Shown piece after piece: positions 26,638-35,500 of a stretch of DNA of 64,000 nt; within the stretch, counting starts at the first letter, position 1; each line of letters begins with the position of its first letter. The notes below the pieces were generated by a model, which saw nothing but the letters and a program-made list of their open reading frames with translations, had not been told where the DNA came from and made no database searches. The DNA comes from Pontibacter pamirensis (GTDB lineage: Bacteria; Bacteroidota; Bacteroidia; Cytophagales; Hymenobacteraceae). Location: the NCBI RefSeq assembly GCF_010015475.1, contig NZ_SSNI01000002.1:186001-250000 (forward strand), written 5' to 3'. Position numbers and translations under genes: made by a program.

Positions 26638-26712
26638 ACCCTTGACTAAAGTTGATTTCCAAATTTACAATTTTTCGCATCATTGCGTGTGTAAATCTGG
26701 AGGCATTGTAAA

Positions 26713-27744
26713 TTATCTGGCGAGCAGCTTTTTATTGATTTTACTTATCAAATCCGGTCCCTCATAGATGAAGCCAGTATACAGCTGCACCAGGTCTGCC
26801 CCCGCCTGCAGCTTCTCCACCGCATCGTCTGCCGTCATGATGCCGCCTACGCCAATAATGCGAATTTCGGGCGGCAGGAAAGTGCGTAGGTGCCGGATAA
26901 TCTGCGTGGCGTGCTGCCGAAGAGGTTTACCGCTTAGGCCTCCCATGCCCATTTCTGTCACGTCTTGCTCTGGTGTTTTCAGTCCTTTGCGGCTAACTGT
27001 TGTATTGGTGGCAATAATACCGCTCAGCTTTGCCTCCACAGCAATTTCTATGATGTCGTTGAGCTGAGCCATATTTAAATCCGGCGCTATTTTCAGCAGC
27101 AGCGGTTTGGGCTTCGGCATTTTAGCGTTTTGCTCCTGTACCGCCAGCAGCAGCCTTTTCAGGGGCTCTTTATCCTGCAGCGCCCGCAGGTCCGGAGTGT
27201 TGGGCGAGCTTACGTTCACCACAAAGTAATCCACTACATCATATAGCGCCTTGAAGCAGTAGATGTAGTCGTTCAGCGCTTCCTCGTTCGGCGTCACTTT
27301 GTTCTTGCCGATGTTGCCGCCCACGATGACGTTGCTTTTGCGCTTTCTTAACCGTTTCACTGCCGCGTCCACGCCCTTGTTGTTAAAACCCATGCGGTTA
27401 ATGATGGCTTGGTCTTTCGGGAGCCGGAACAGGCGCGGCTTCTCGTTACCGGACTGCGGTTTAGGCGTGAGTGTACCAATCTCCACAAAACCAAAGCCGA
27501 GGTCTCCCATTTCATCCACCAGCATGGCATCCTTATCGAACCCAGCGGCCAAGCCCACTGGGTTTGGAAATTTCAAGCCAAACAACTCACGCTCCAGCCG
27601 CGGGTCTTGCACCTGAAACATGTTTTTGGTGGTTTCTTTTGCGTAAGGCAACTTCATAGATGCACGCAACGCACCTGTTGTCAGGTAATGAACATTTTCT
27701 GGATCAAACTGGAAAAGGAGCGGGCGCAGGAGACTTTTGTACAC
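26713..27744 (-). CDS. pyrD: Dihydroorotate dehydrogenase (quinone), class 2
   Basis: A 343-aa flavoenzyme that oxidises dihydroorotate to orotate with quinone as acceptor, at the inner face of the membrane. The N-terminal helical part ([20 protein letters not shown]) is the class 2 membrane-association region. [13 protein letters not shown] is the FMN-site start, and [11 protein letters not shown] near residue 178 contains the catalytic serine. [19 protein letters not shown] and [11 protein letters not shown] are the FMN phosphate-binding segments. A minus-strand TATCTTTG at 27788-27795 may be its -7 element. It stands alone between ftsK and xerD. Confidence 0.96.
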   Translation of the reverse strand: MYKSLLRPLLFQFDPENVHYLTTGALRASMKLPYAKETTKNMFQVQDPRLERELFGLKFPNPVGLAAGFDKDAMLVDEMGDLGFGFVEIGTLTPKPQSGNEKPRLFRLPKDQAIINRMGFNNKGVDAAVKRLRKRKSNVIVGGNIGKNKVTPNEEALNDYIYCFKALYDVVDYFVVNVSSPNTPDLRALQDKEPLKRLLLAVQEQNAKMPKPKPLLLKIAPDLNMAQLNDIIEIAVEAKLSGIIATNTTVSRKGLKTPEQDVTEMGMGGLSGKPLRQHATQIIRHLRTFLPPEIRIIGVGGIMTADDAVEKLQAGADLVQLYTGFIYEGPDLISKINKKLLAR

Positions 27745-27850
27745 AGCAGCTATAGTTGATGGTTGGATTGGTTGTACTTGATGTCAGCAAAGATAGAAAG
27801 TGTAACTATACCATGCTCGGGAAATGTATATTGTAGGCTTTAGCACCAGC

Positions 27851-27891
27851 GGTCAGGCACTCACAGGAGCTGCGCACGCTGCGAGGTCTTT
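27851..27891. repeat. Dispersed repeat, copy 1
   Basis: The 23-nt core at 27864-27886 (ending CGCACGCTGCGAGG) is identical to the core of copy 2 at 32691-32713. Both copies sit just beyond a gene's stop codon, here that of xerD, but in opposite orientation relative to the gene. This argues for a mobile or dispersed element rather than a gene-derived terminator. Confidence 0.75.
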
Positions 27892-27899
27892 AAAATAGA

Positions 27900-28799
27900 C
27901 TAACTCCTCGGATGGTAATCCTTAATCACCTGCTTCAGGTAATCGCGGTCGAGGTGGGTGTAGATTTCGGTGGTGGTGATGGACTCGTGGCCCAGCATCT
28001 CCTGCACGGCACGCAGATCGGCACCGCCTTCTATGAGGTGTGTGGCGAAGGAGTGACGGAACGTGTGGGGGCTGACGGTCTTTTGGATGCCTGCTTTGGC
28101 AGTTAAATCTTTGATAATGGTGAACACCATTACGCGTGTCATTCTAGCTCCGCGACGGTTGAGGAACAGAATGTCTTCGTGGCCTTTTTTAATGGTCAGG
28201 TGGCAGCGTATACCCTCGCGGTACAGTTTGATGTGCTTCAGCGCATCGCGCCCAACTGGCACCAGGCGCTCCTTATCTCCCTTACCTGCCACTTTTAGAA
28301 AGCCCATGTCTTCGTACAGGTGGCTGACTTTCAGGTCGAGCAACTCTGACACACGCAGCCCAGAGGAATACAGCGTCTCCAGCATGGCGCGGTTACGGGT
28401 GCCTTCGGGCGTGGAGAGGTCAATGGCATCCAGCAGCTGCTCTATCTCGTGAAAATGCAAGGTGTCAGGCAGCTTCCGGGACAGCTTCGGAGCCTCAATA
28501 GTATCAGTAGGGTCCGCATGCACCATATCCTCCATAATCAGAAACTTATAGAAGGCCCGGATGCCGGACAAAGTGCGGGCCTGTGAATGTGCCGTCATAC
28601 CCAGTTCTCCTATCCACTCCAGAAAGTCACGAAGGATTGCAGGTGTTATGTTCTCCGGAGCCACCTGTAGCATTTCTATATCCAGGAATTCCGTCAGCTT
28701 TCGGATATCGCGGCGATAGGCTTCCACAGAGTGGCGCGAAAGCGACTTCTCCAGCTTCAGGTACTCTTCGAATTGTTTAATACAGATGGGCCAGTTCAT
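27900..28799 (-). CDS. xerD: Tyrosine recombinase XerD
   Basis: A 299-aa recombinase of normal XerD length. The N-terminal SAM-like core-binding domain covers about 1-90 and the catalytic domain about 105-295. The active-site set is complete: R near 148 (SGLRVSELLD), K near 172 (GKGDKERLVP), H-x-x-R near 244-247 (HTFRHSFATH), H near 270 (LGHESITTTE) and the nucleophile Y near 279 (EIYTHL). With XerC it resolves chromosome dimers at dif under FtsK control. No mobile-element context is seen, so I call the housekeeping protein. It is divergent from aroQ. Confidence 0.94.
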   Translation of the reverse strand: MNWPICIKQFEEYLKLEKSLSRHSVEAYRRDIRKLTEFLDIEMLQVAPENITPAILRDFLEWIGELGMTAHSQARTLSGIRAFYKFLIMEDMVHADPTDTIEAPKLSRKLPDTLHFHEIEQLLDAIDLSTPEGTRNRAMLETLYSSGLRVSELLDLKVSHLYEDMGFLKVAGKGDKERLVPVGRDALKHIKLYREGIRCHLTIKKGHEDILFLNRRGARMTRVMVFTIIKDLTAKAGIQKTVSPHTFRHSFATHLIEGGADLRAVQEMLGHESITTTEIYTHLDRDYLKQVIKDYHPRS

Positions 28800-28802
28800 T
28801 TT

Positions 28803-28844
28803 TGTAAGTTAGAGATTTAGAGAGTTAGAAAGTTAGAGAGTGGC
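28803..28844. repeat. Low-complexity AGTTAGAGAG-type repeat
   Basis: A run of GTTAGAGA, TTTAGAGA, GTTAGAAA and GTTAGAGA units directly upstream of xerD. The same words make up the longer element at 51111-51195, so both likely belong to one dispersed repeat family. Confidence 0.6.
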
Positions 28845-28911
28845 GTTTACAACAAAAACTAACCAACAAACAACAATTTGACCATCCAACAATTAAACAA
28901 TTTTTCACAAG

Positions 28912-28936
28912 CAAAGATAGTTAATCTGTACCTTTG
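28912..28936. promoter_or_regulatory. Divergent -7 elements for xerD and aroQ
   Basis: The minus strand reads TATCTTTG at 28919-28912 (toward xerD) and the plus strand reads TACCTTTG at 28929-28936 (toward aroQ, 41 nt before its ATG). Both fit TAnnTTTG; no good TTG boxes are seen at the expected distance. Confidence 0.55.
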
Positions 28937-28977
28937 TATCCTCGGAAATTTGCAAGAACACATAACAAGACCATACT

Positions 28978-29430
28978 ATGAAGATCATCATCCTCAATGG
29001 CCCTAACCTCAACCTGTTAGGTACCCGTGAAAAATCCGTTTATGGCAGCCGCTCCTTCGAAGACTACTTTGAAGAGCTGAAAGAGGCATTCCCGGCGCTG
29101 GAACTTTCCTATTTTCAGTCGAATACCGAAGGCACGCTCATTGATAAACTGCATGAAGTGGGATTCAGCGACTACAAAGGAATTGTATTTAATGCTGGTG
29201 CTTATACGCATACTTCTGTGGCTATTTCTGACGCCATTAAAGCCATTGACACACCGGTGGTAGAGGTGCATATCTCTAATGTGTATAAGCGTGAAGCCTT
29301 TCGCCACAAAAGCATGCTAGCCGCCTACTGCACCGGTGTGATAACAGGTTTTGGCTTGGAAAGCTATCGCCTTGCTCTCCAATACTTTGAGCGCATGAAG
29401 CCAAAACAAATCGGATTTGGTATAAAGTAA
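28978..29430 (+). CDS. aroQ: Type II 3-dehydroquinate dehydratase
   Basis: A 150-aa dodecameric enzyme of the shikimate pathway that dehydrates 3-dehydroquinate to 3-dehydroshikimate. It begins with NGPNLNLLGTRE, and the active-site loop with the catalytic tyrosine follows (KSVYGSRSF). NAGAYTHTSVAISDAI contains the substrate-binding Asn and the EVHISNVYKREAFRHKS block holds the catalytic histidine and arginine. Length and all motifs are normal. Its leader carries a TACCTTTG element. No other aro gene is near. Confidence 0.97.
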   Translation: MKIIILNGPNLNLLGTREKSVYGSRSFEDYFEELKEAFPALELSYFQSNTEGTLIDKLHEVGFSDYKGIVFNAGAYTHTSVAISDAIKAIDTPVVEVHISNVYKREAFRHKSMLAAYCTGVITGFGLESYRLALQYFERMKPKQIGFGIK

Positions 29431-29516
29431 CCGTAACAAGGGGCGTTATATATTCGTCTACTATTAAAATTACTGTTATATAGTATATATACTATATTTT
29501 CTGTATTATTACACGT

Positions 29517-30578
29517 ATGCTCAACTTCTTTCCCGGCCCGTCAAAACTATACCCTGATGTGCGCAACTACCTGGTAGATGCGTATGATGAGGGTATACTG
29601 AGCACGCCGCATAGAGGAGAGCAATTCGTGCAGCTATCACGTGCGGTGGTGGGCTCCATAAAGCGCCGGCTCAATATTCCGCAGGATTATCATATCTTCT
29701 TCACATCGTCGGCCACAGAATGTTGGGAGGTGCTTATTCAGAGCCTTACCAAACACAAGAGCTATCACATTTACAATGGCTCGTTTGGCGAGAAGTGGTG
29801 CCAGTATGCGCAGAAGCTGCGTCCTAAATCGGAGGGCTTTCAGTTTGATTTGAACAACCCGATGCCGGTGAGCGAGCTGGACATCAGTAAGGATACAGAA
29901 CTGATCTGCTTCACCCATAACGAGACCTCTAACGGCACACAGGTATCTCCTGCCTGCATCCTGAACCTGCACAACCGTTTCCGCGACACGCTGATTGCCG
30001 TGGACGCGACGTCTTCTATGGCCGGGCTGAACCTGAAAATGATTAAGGCTGATATCTGGTTTTCCTCTGTACAAAAGAACTTTGGACTGCCAGCCGGACT
30101 AGCCGTGATGGCTTGTTCCCCTCGTGCCATTTTCCGGGCAAAACAGATTGGGGAAAAGAATCACTATAACAGCATGGTGTCGATGTATGAAAAAATGCTG
30201 AATTACCAGACCACACATACGCCCAACGTAGTCAATATTTACCTCCTAAAACGTGTGCTGGAAGACCGCCCTTTCATCAAGACAATCGATTTAGAGCTAA
30301 CGGCGCGGGCACAGAGCCTGTACAACTTCTTCGGGCAATTTAATGATTTTAAGCTGCTGGTCGAGAACGAGGAAGTGCGTTCTAAAACAGTTCTGGCGCT
30401 GCAGGCAAGCGAAAAACTGGTAGAGGACATCAAGAAGCGTGCACTGCACCACAACATGCGCCTCGGCAACGGCTATGGTCCCTGGGCGCGTACTACCTTC
30501 CGCATCGCGAACTTCCCTGCCATCACTGATGAGGAATACGAAGAACTGAAGCGCTTTTTCCTGCACTATTACGCTTAA
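29517..30578 (+). CDS. Class V aminotransferase, phosphoserine aminotransferase-like
   Basis: A 353-aa PLP enzyme of the class V family. It opens NFFPGPSKLYPDV as serine/phosphoserine or alanine-glyoxylate aminotransferases do. The PLP lysine is K187 in SSVQKNFGLPAG, with the PLP-ring Asp in IAVDATSSMAG. The N-terminal and lysine segments resemble SerC more than AGT, but the substrate is not certain: phosphohydroxypyruvate is my best guess. It follows aroQ by 86 nt on the same strand with an AT-rich spacer. No serA gene is adjacent. Confidence 0.88.
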   Translation: MLNFFPGPSKLYPDVRNYLVDAYDEGILSTPHRGEQFVQLSRAVVGSIKRRLNIPQDYHIFFTSSATECWEVLIQSLTKHKSYHIYNGSFGEKWCQYAQKLRPKSEGFQFDLNNPMPVSELDISKDTELICFTHNETSNGTQVSPACILNLHNRFRDTLIAVDATSSMAGLNLKMIKADIWFSSVQKNFGLPAGLAVMACSPRAIFRAKQIGEKNHYNSMVSMYEKMLNYQTTHTPNVVNIYLLKRVLEDRPFIKTIDLELTARAQSLYNFFGQFNDFKLLVENEEVRSKTVLALQASEKLVEDIKKRALHHNMRLGNGYGPWARTTFRIANFPAITDEEYEELKRFFLHYYA

Positions 30579-30584
30579 GTCTGC

Positions 30585-30592
30585 TACCTTTG
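30585..30592 (+). promoter_or_regulatory. -7 element before the MarC-family gene
   Basis: TACCTTTG starts 7 nt after the aminotransferase stop. It implies a start near 30599, consistent with either ATG 30610 or, with a longer leader, GTG 30712. Confidence 0.5.
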
Positions 30593-30711
30593 CAGCCTGA
30601 TTAAGCGTTATGGGCGCATCCAGCTTTCCAGAGCAGGATGGATGTACATTCCGTACCTTATCAGCCGTATCTTCTGCTGTACCACCACAGCATCTGACCT
30701 TAAGAAAAGAA

Positions 30712-31287
30712 GTGGACTTAAACTCTATATTCAGCTTTAAAGAAATAGCCTCTGTTACGCTCACGCTCTTTGCCGTCATCGACATCGTCGGTTCTATTCC
30801 TATCATTATTGACCTCCGCAAACGGGAAGGCAAGATTGAATCCGGTAAGGCAACAATAGTTTCCGGAATCCTGATGATTGCGTTCCTTTTTCTGGGCCAG
30901 TCTATCCTAAGCTTGTTTGGCATCGATTTCCAATCCTTTGCTATGGCCGGTGCCATTATCATCTTCCTGATTGGTCTGGAAATGATATTGGGAAAAGACT
31001 TTTTCCATACTGATCCTGAAGTCAGAACAGGCTCTATCGTGCCGCTGGCGTTTCCGTTGATTGTAGGTGCAGGCACTATGACCACGCTCCTCTCGTTACG
31101 CGCCGCTTACTCCCTCCCTAATGTGCTCGTAGGCATTGTATTGAATCTGTCATTTGTGTTTATAGTGCTGAAGTCGTCGGCCTGGATAGAGGAAAAGCTA
31201 GGGAAGGATGGTGCCAACGTGCTCCGCAAGATATTCGGTGTTATTCTGCTGGCTATCGCCATTAAGCTTTTCAAAACTAATCTCTAA
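30712..31287 (+). CDS. MarC family inner-membrane protein
   Basis: A six-helix membrane protein of the MarC/UPF0056 family. The helix pattern starts ASVTLTLFAVIDIVGSIPII, the family hallmark, and a second block reads FPLIVGAGTMTTLLSLRA. The function is unknown; despite the name, E. coli MarC is not linked to multidrug resistance. I choose GTG 30712 (191 aa), which puts the first helix near the start as in relatives; ATG 30610 would add 34 polar residues of unusual composition. If the ATG is right, this protein has an unusual N-terminal extension. Confidence 0.82.
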   Translation: MDLNSIFSFKEIASVTLTLFAVIDIVGSIPIIIDLRKREGKIESGKATIVSGILMIAFLFLGQSILSLFGIDFQSFAMAGAIIIFLIGLEMILGKDFFHTDPEVRTGSIVPLAFPLIVGAGTMTTLLSLRAAYSLPNVLVGIVLNLSFVFIVLKSSAWIEEKLGKDGANVLRKIFGVILLAIAIKLFKTNL

Positions 31288-31351
31288 TAAACTACGAAAT
31301 TTGAAGATCCATTTCTAAATCTCCACATTTCCAGCTCTTTAAATCTAAAAT

Positions 31352-31816
31352 ATGATCGAACTGTTCACAGATGGTGCTTCGCGTGGAAATCCTGGTCCTG
31401 GTGGCTATGGAACGATACTGCGCTGGAAGCAGCATGTAAAAGAGCTAAGCCAGGGCTACCGCAAAACAACCAATAACCGCATGGAACTGCTGGCCGTGAT
31501 TGTGGGGCTGGAGACTATTACCAAACCAGGCATGCCCGTTACCGTCTACTCCGACTCTAAATATGTGGTGGACGCGGTGGAGAAGCGGTGGGTATTTGGC
31601 TGGCAGAAGAAAGGCTACAAAGGTAAAGCAAACGCCGACCTTTGGGCACGTTTTCTGCGCATTTACCCCAAGCACCAGGTAAAATTTGTATGGGTGAAAG
31701 GCCACGCCGGCCACGCCGAAAACGAACGCTGCGATGAGCTGGCAGTAGCCAGTGCGCTTTCACCTAACCTCCTCATCGATGAGGGGTTTGAGTCCGGAGC
31801 CTCGCAGCCGAGTTAG
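31352..31816 (+). CDS. rnhA: Ribonuclease HI
   Basis: A 154-aa enzyme that cuts RNA in RNA-DNA hybrids. The metal-binding acidic set is complete: D7 in LFTDGASRGNPG, the Glu in NRMELLAV, the Asp in YSDSKYVVDA, and the Asp in ENERCDELAV. The basic handle loop is present (KRWVFGWQKKGYKG), and the flexible His loop reads VKGHAGHAENE. Length matches the E. coli enzyme. It stands 64 nt after the MarC gene on the same strand. Confidence 0.96.
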   Translation: MIELFTDGASRGNPGPGGYGTILRWKQHVKELSQGYRKTTNNRMELLAVIVGLETITKPGMPVTVYSDSKYVVDAVEKRWVFGWQKKGYKGKANADLWARFLRIYPKHQVKFVWVKGHAGHAENERCDELAVASALSPNLLIDEGFESGASQPS

Positions 31817-31953
31817 GTTGTAATTTTGAATAACTGACTTATGAATGACTAAATAAATAAGCAAAGTTGCTGTGTTACTATGACACTAGTATTCTGAGTA
31901 ATTCTAAAATTCCCATTCAATTATTCAGTTATTCAATCATTCAAAATTAATAC
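31817..31953. repeat. AT-rich spacer with related inverted words
   Basis: The spacer between rnhA and trmN6 holds TTTTGAATAACTGACTTATG near the left end and its approximate reverse complement (TTATTCAGTTATTCAATCAT) near the right end. It looks like a decayed dispersed repeat; no promoter or gene is clear. Confidence 0.45.
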
Positions 31954-32670
31954 ATGCCTAACACTTACTTCCAATTTAAGCAGTTCCGGGTAGAGCAGGA
32001 CAAGTGCGCAATGAAAGTGTGCACTGATTCCTGCGTCTTTGGGGCTGCAGTAGAAGTAGCAGGCGCACAGCGGATACTGGATATCGGGGCAGGCACTGGT
32101 TTACTTTCGCTCATGGTGGCGCAGCGGAGCAATGCCACCATAGATGCGGTAGAGATCAACCAGGATGCACAGGTACAGGCAGCGGAGAACTTTGCTATAA
32201 GTCCGTGGAGGGAGCGGCTTCACCTGCATCCTGTTTCCTTGCAAACGTATGCAGAAAGCTGCCAGGTGCCCTATGACATCATCCTGTCGAACCCGCCTTT
32301 CTTTCTCTCCTCCTTAAAGTCTCCTGATGCAGCAAAGAACGCAGCCAAGCACACGGGAGAGCTGTTGTTCCAGGATTTACTCCTTTTTGCACAACAGCAT
32401 CTTACTCAGAATGGAAAGCTGTACCTGCTCCTTCCTCCCGCCGAGGCAGCTTTGTTTGAGGAATCAGCCTTGGCACATGGTTTTAGCTTGGCAGAAACAA
32501 CAGAAGTTTTCACGTATAGGGGCGGCAAGTGCATTCGGCATATACAGCGCTATACTTTTTCTGCACCATCAGCTCACGTTACAAAGCAGTTTTATATTCG
32601 GGAGGAAGATAAGGCGACTTATACCAATGAGTTTGCCGCGTTGCTGCGGGAGTATTATTTACAGTTTTAA
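31954..32670 (+). CDS. trmN6: tRNA1(Val) adenine(37)-N6-methyltransferase
   Basis: A 238-aa SAM-dependent methyltransferase of the YfiC/TrmN6 family. Motif I reads LDIGAGTGLLSLMVAQR near residue 43, the acidic motif II is DAVEINQDA, and the catalytic NPPF signature is in IILSNPPFFLSS. N-terminal YFQFKQFRVEQDKCAMKV is typical of the family. It methylates adenosine next to the anticodon (A37) in tRNA-Val. It stands alone with a dispersed repeat just past its stop. Confidence 0.92.
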   Translation: MPNTYFQFKQFRVEQDKCAMKVCTDSCVFGAAVEVAGAQRILDIGAGTGLLSLMVAQRSNATIDAVEINQDAQVQAAENFAISPWRERLHLHPVSLQTYAESCQVPYDIILSNPPFFLSSLKSPDAAKNAAKHTGELLFQDLLLFAQQHLTQNGKLYLLLPPAEAALFEESALAHGFSLAETTEVFTYRGGKCIRHIQRYTFSAPSAHVTKQFYIREEDKATYTNEFAALLREYYLQF

Positions 32671-32678
32671 GCTACTGG

Positions 32679-32718
32679 TGCAGACGCTCGCAGGAGCTGC
32701 GCACGCTGCGAGGACTTT
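32679..32718. repeat. Dispersed repeat, copy 2
   Basis: Core 32691-32713 is identical over 23 nt to 27864-27886. Here the element is extended by CTCGCAG at the left, which pairs with CTGCGAG at the right (7-bp inverted ends). It starts about 10 nt after the trmN6 stop. Confidence 0.75.
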
Positions 32719-32758
32719 GTAGCAGAAGCTAACCAGGAGCAAGCAGGTTTTTGCACGC

Positions 32759-34105
32759 CTATTCCTGCAGTACTCTATCCGTCTCCACAAAGTCAATTCC
32801 ATACTGCTTCAGCTCATCCAGCACAGGCTCGTACAACTCTGGGTATATTGGGATAACAACGCCGCGCCGATTGATTCTGCCCTGCAGCAGCAGTTTCGCT
32901 AATATGCCCACAGGTAAACCTACTGTCTTGGCCATGGCAGTGTGTATTTCATCATCACCTAATGTCACTAAAGTAGAGGAAATTACGCGCTTTTTCCCAT
33001 CCTGCTCGTACTCGAACAGGTGCTGCATCACAATCATATCCTTGTCGCCTGGGCTTAGCGTCCATTTATCTTTCAGAATTTTCTCCAGCACCTGCGCTGG
33101 TGTGGCTCCTGTCATTTCTATTGGTTTCTCCTCGAACAGCCCCAGCCAAGTTATTTTCTCCATTATAGTTCCATCCGCCGGAATGCCTGCATAAGCCGCC
33201 AGACGTTCCATTAAGCTCTGGCCTTCCATAGTGGCAGACGGCAGAAAGGCTTCTATAAAGCTACGGTGAGTCATGTTTTCAGCGTCTTCCAGTGTGTAGC
33301 TGTCGTCTGTTAAGCCCAGTTGCACAAACACGTCCCAGGCGGCACAGTAGCCCGGACGGCGCAGCGTACCGCGCAGCATTGTTGGGATGTTAGCCAGACC
33401 ATAGGGTTCGCGGTAGCTCAGGGAGTCACGGTTGGCGTATCCTTCAAAATGCCCGTAGCCTTCCACAAAAAATTCATCGGTGCGCTTGAACAACTGGTGG
33501 TATGGGATATACTTATAAGCTCCGTTGTTAATATACTTTGCAGTGCCCTGCCCTGCCAGCACCACGTTGCGCGGGTTCCAGGTAAATTTGTATTGCCACG
33601 GATTGGTATCAGATTCAGGCGCCACTAATCCACCGGTAAAAGACTTAAAGGAGGTGATGTTGCCGCCAGCATTTTTAATATGCTGTATCACCGCCATTGC
33701 CGACATATGGTCAATACCCGGATCCAGGCCGGATTCCATCAGGATAGTCAGGTTTTTCTCCTTTGCCTCCTGGTGCAGTGCCTTGAAAGCAGGAGTCACA
33801 TAGCTGGCTGTAATCAGGCTTTTGTTTTGTTTCAGGCATTCCTGCGCTACAACTATGTGAAACGCCGCTGGCAGCAGCGAAATAACCAGGTCTGCCTGTT
33901 GCACTTCCTCCGCCCGCTGTCGCTCGTTATGCACATCAAAATTCATAATATCTACACAGGTAACTGACTGCATTAAAGGCTGCAGGTTGGCAACCGAAAT
34001 ATCGCCGATTCTGATGCGCCACATTTCTGCCGCAGCGTTATCACACAAATATTTTACAAGAGAAGCCGCCGAGCGACCGGCACCAAGAAGGAGGATTCTT
34101 TTCAT
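32759..34105 (-). CDS. Saccharopine dehydrogenase family protein
   Basis: A 448-aa oxidoreductase. The N-terminal Rossmann domain has GAGRSAASLVKYL at residues 8-20, and the central and C-terminal part matches the saccharopine dehydrogenase C-terminal domain (ILMESGLDPGIDHMSAM, FTGGLVAPESDTNPW, KFTWNPRNVV). The fungal and plant proteins convert saccharopine in lysine metabolism; in bacteria of this group the substrate is unknown and could also be a related amino acid or a polyamine intermediate. The start ATG 34105 gives a normal GxGxxG context. It is convergent with trmN6 and divergent from cdd. Confidence 0.9.
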   Translation of the reverse strand: MKRILLLGAGRSAASLVKYLCDNAAAEMWRIRIGDISVANLQPLMQSVTCVDIMNFDVHNERQRAEEVQQADLVISLLPAAFHIVVAQECLKQNKSLITASYVTPAFKALHQEAKEKNLTILMESGLDPGIDHMSAMAVIQHIKNAGGNITSFKSFTGGLVAPESDTNPWQYKFTWNPRNVVLAGQGTAKYINNGAYKYIPYHQLFKRTDEFFVEGYGHFEGYANRDSLSYREPYGLANIPTMLRGTLRRPGYCAAWDVFVQLGLTDDSYTLEDAENMTHRSFIEAFLPSATMEGQSLMERLAAYAGIPADGTIMEKITWLGLFEEKPIEMTGATPAQVLEKILKDKWTLSPGDKDMIVMQHLFEYEQDGKKRVISSTLVTLGDDEIHTAMAKTVGLPVGILAKLLLQGRINRRGVVIPIYPELYEPVLDELKQYGIDFVETDRVLQE

Positions 34106-34232
34106 AGTGATAGGTATGGTTCAGGTTTAATTTAGACAATCGTATCTGTAAGGAAAACCCTTTAGATGGTTTTGTCAGATAATAAACTTAAATTTATAGC
34201 CCTTTTCTAATTTTTGAATTACTCCAGACGAA

Positions 34233-34715
34233 ATGGCAAGTAAATTAGATATAAATATTAGTGTAGACGTACTTGAGCCTGCAGAACTGACTGAGCAGGA
34301 GCGGCAGGCCATGCAACTGGCGCAGGAAGCCGCCAATGATGCTTATGCTCCCTACTCTAACTTTTTAGTAGGTGCTGCCCTGCTGCTAGAAGATGGCAGT
34401 ATGTTTAAGGGCAGCAATCAGGAAAACGCTGCTTACCCCTCTGGACTCTGTGCCGAACGCACAGCGCTATTCGCCCTGAGTGCCCATTATCCAAACAAAA
34501 AGATAATGCTTTTGGCTGTAACCGCCCGCCGCAGAAAAGATACTGCATTTCTGCCAGCTATGCCCTGCGGCGCCTGTCGCCAGGTAATGGGAGAATACGA
34601 GCACAAACAGCAGGAGGACATACCGGTGCTGCTACAGGCGCCGGATGGTAAGTTTTATCGTTTCCAGAGAGTAGCGGACTTGCTTCCTTTCCAGTTTACC
34701 AAAGACAGCCTGTAG
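34233..34715 (+). CDS. cdd: Cytidine deaminase
   Basis: A 160-aa zinc enzyme that deaminates cytidine and deoxycytidine to uridine and deoxyuridine for pyrimidine salvage. The zinc and catalytic set is intact: C73 and E75 in GLCAERTALF, and C112 and C115 in MPCGACRQV. YAPYSNFLVGAAL is the substrate-binding loop, and QENAAYPSG holds the ribose-binding residues. The N-terminus has an extra 24 residues beyond the short family form. It is followed by an alpha/beta hydrolase gene 53 nt later. Confidence 0.96.
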   Translation: MASKLDINISVDVLEPAELTEQERQAMQLAQEAANDAYAPYSNFLVGAALLLEDGSMFKGSNQENAAYPSGLCAERTALFALSAHYPNKKIMLLAVTARRRKDTAFLPAMPCGACRQVMGEYEHKQQEDIPVLLQAPDGKFYRFQRVADLLPFQFTKDSL

Positions 34716-34768
34716 AGAGTTAGAGTTGTACTTCTTTAACGATAAACTGTTTAGATATACATTAAATT

Positions 34769-35425
34769 TTGACTGAACATCAACTTATTGTGCCGCGCAC
34801 TGCCCGCTATTATACCTTGGGTACTCCTTCTGATGACATCCAACATCTTTGGATAGTGTGCCATGGGTACGGGCAGTTGGGTCGCTTTTTTCTGCGCCAC
34901 TTCAGCGGCTTGGATGATGGCAAAACCCTAGTGGTGGCACCGGAGGCGCTGTCGCGGTTTTACCTGGATGGCTTCTCGGGGCGTGTCGGCGCTACCTGGA
35001 TGACAAAAGAGGACAGGCTTTCGGAGATTGAGGACCAGGCGGCTTACCTGAGCTTACTGCTAACCGAACAACTCAGGCAGCTACCGCAGGATGTGCAGGT
35101 AACGGTACTGGGCTTTTCACAGGGCGGCGCTACCGTTTGCCGTTGGTTAGCCACCGGGCAGGTGCCTGTGCAGCGGCTTGTACTATGGGCCGCTTCCTTT
35201 CCGGAGGATATAGCCTTTGAAGCAGGCAAAGCTGCCTTTCAGGATTTGCCTGTGGCTGTTGTCTATGGCACGCAGGATGAGTTCATCACTGCAGAGAAGT
35301 TGGAGCAAAAGAAGCAGCTGATGTCACAACTGGGAATTGTTCCGCAGGTGTACACCTTTGATGGCGGACATACTATACATCCGGAAACGCTATCAAAGGT
35401 AAACAAAAGGCTTCTTTCAAAGTAA
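34769..35425 (+). CDS. Alpha/beta hydrolase, phospholipase/carboxylesterase family
   Basis: A 218-aa esterase of the acyl-protein-thioesterase/carboxylesterase type. The triad is visible: S117 in GFSQGG, D170 in GTQDEF, and H201 in GGHTIH. An oxyanion-forming WIVCHGYGQ lies near residue 28. The substrate is unknown; small esters are likely. I find no ATG near the start: TTG 34769 gives MTEHQLIVPRT with the expected first strand, so this is an alternative start codon. It follows cdd by 53 nt on the same strand. Confidence 0.9.
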   Translation: MTEHQLIVPRTARYYTLGTPSDDIQHLWIVCHGYGQLGRFFLRHFSGLDDGKTLVVAPEALSRFYLDGFSGRVGATWMTKEDRLSEIEDQAAYLSLLLTEQLRQLPQDVQVTVLGFSQGGATVCRWLATGQVPVQRLVLWAASFPEDIAFEAGKAAFQDLPVAVVYGTQDEFITAEKLEQKKQLMSQLGIVPQVYTFDGGHTIHPETLSKVNKRLLSK

Positions 35426-35500
35426 GCGGAAAGCTTAATAACTATAAAGTGGGCGTACACCACATAAAGATTCAGTCATATAAATTTTAGTTATTCAGTA

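Noticed and set aside
27900-28799. Tyrosine recombinase as an integrase of a mobile element
   Set aside because: Length and motifs fit XerD, the neighbours are housekeeping genes, and no att-like repeats or mobile genes are present.
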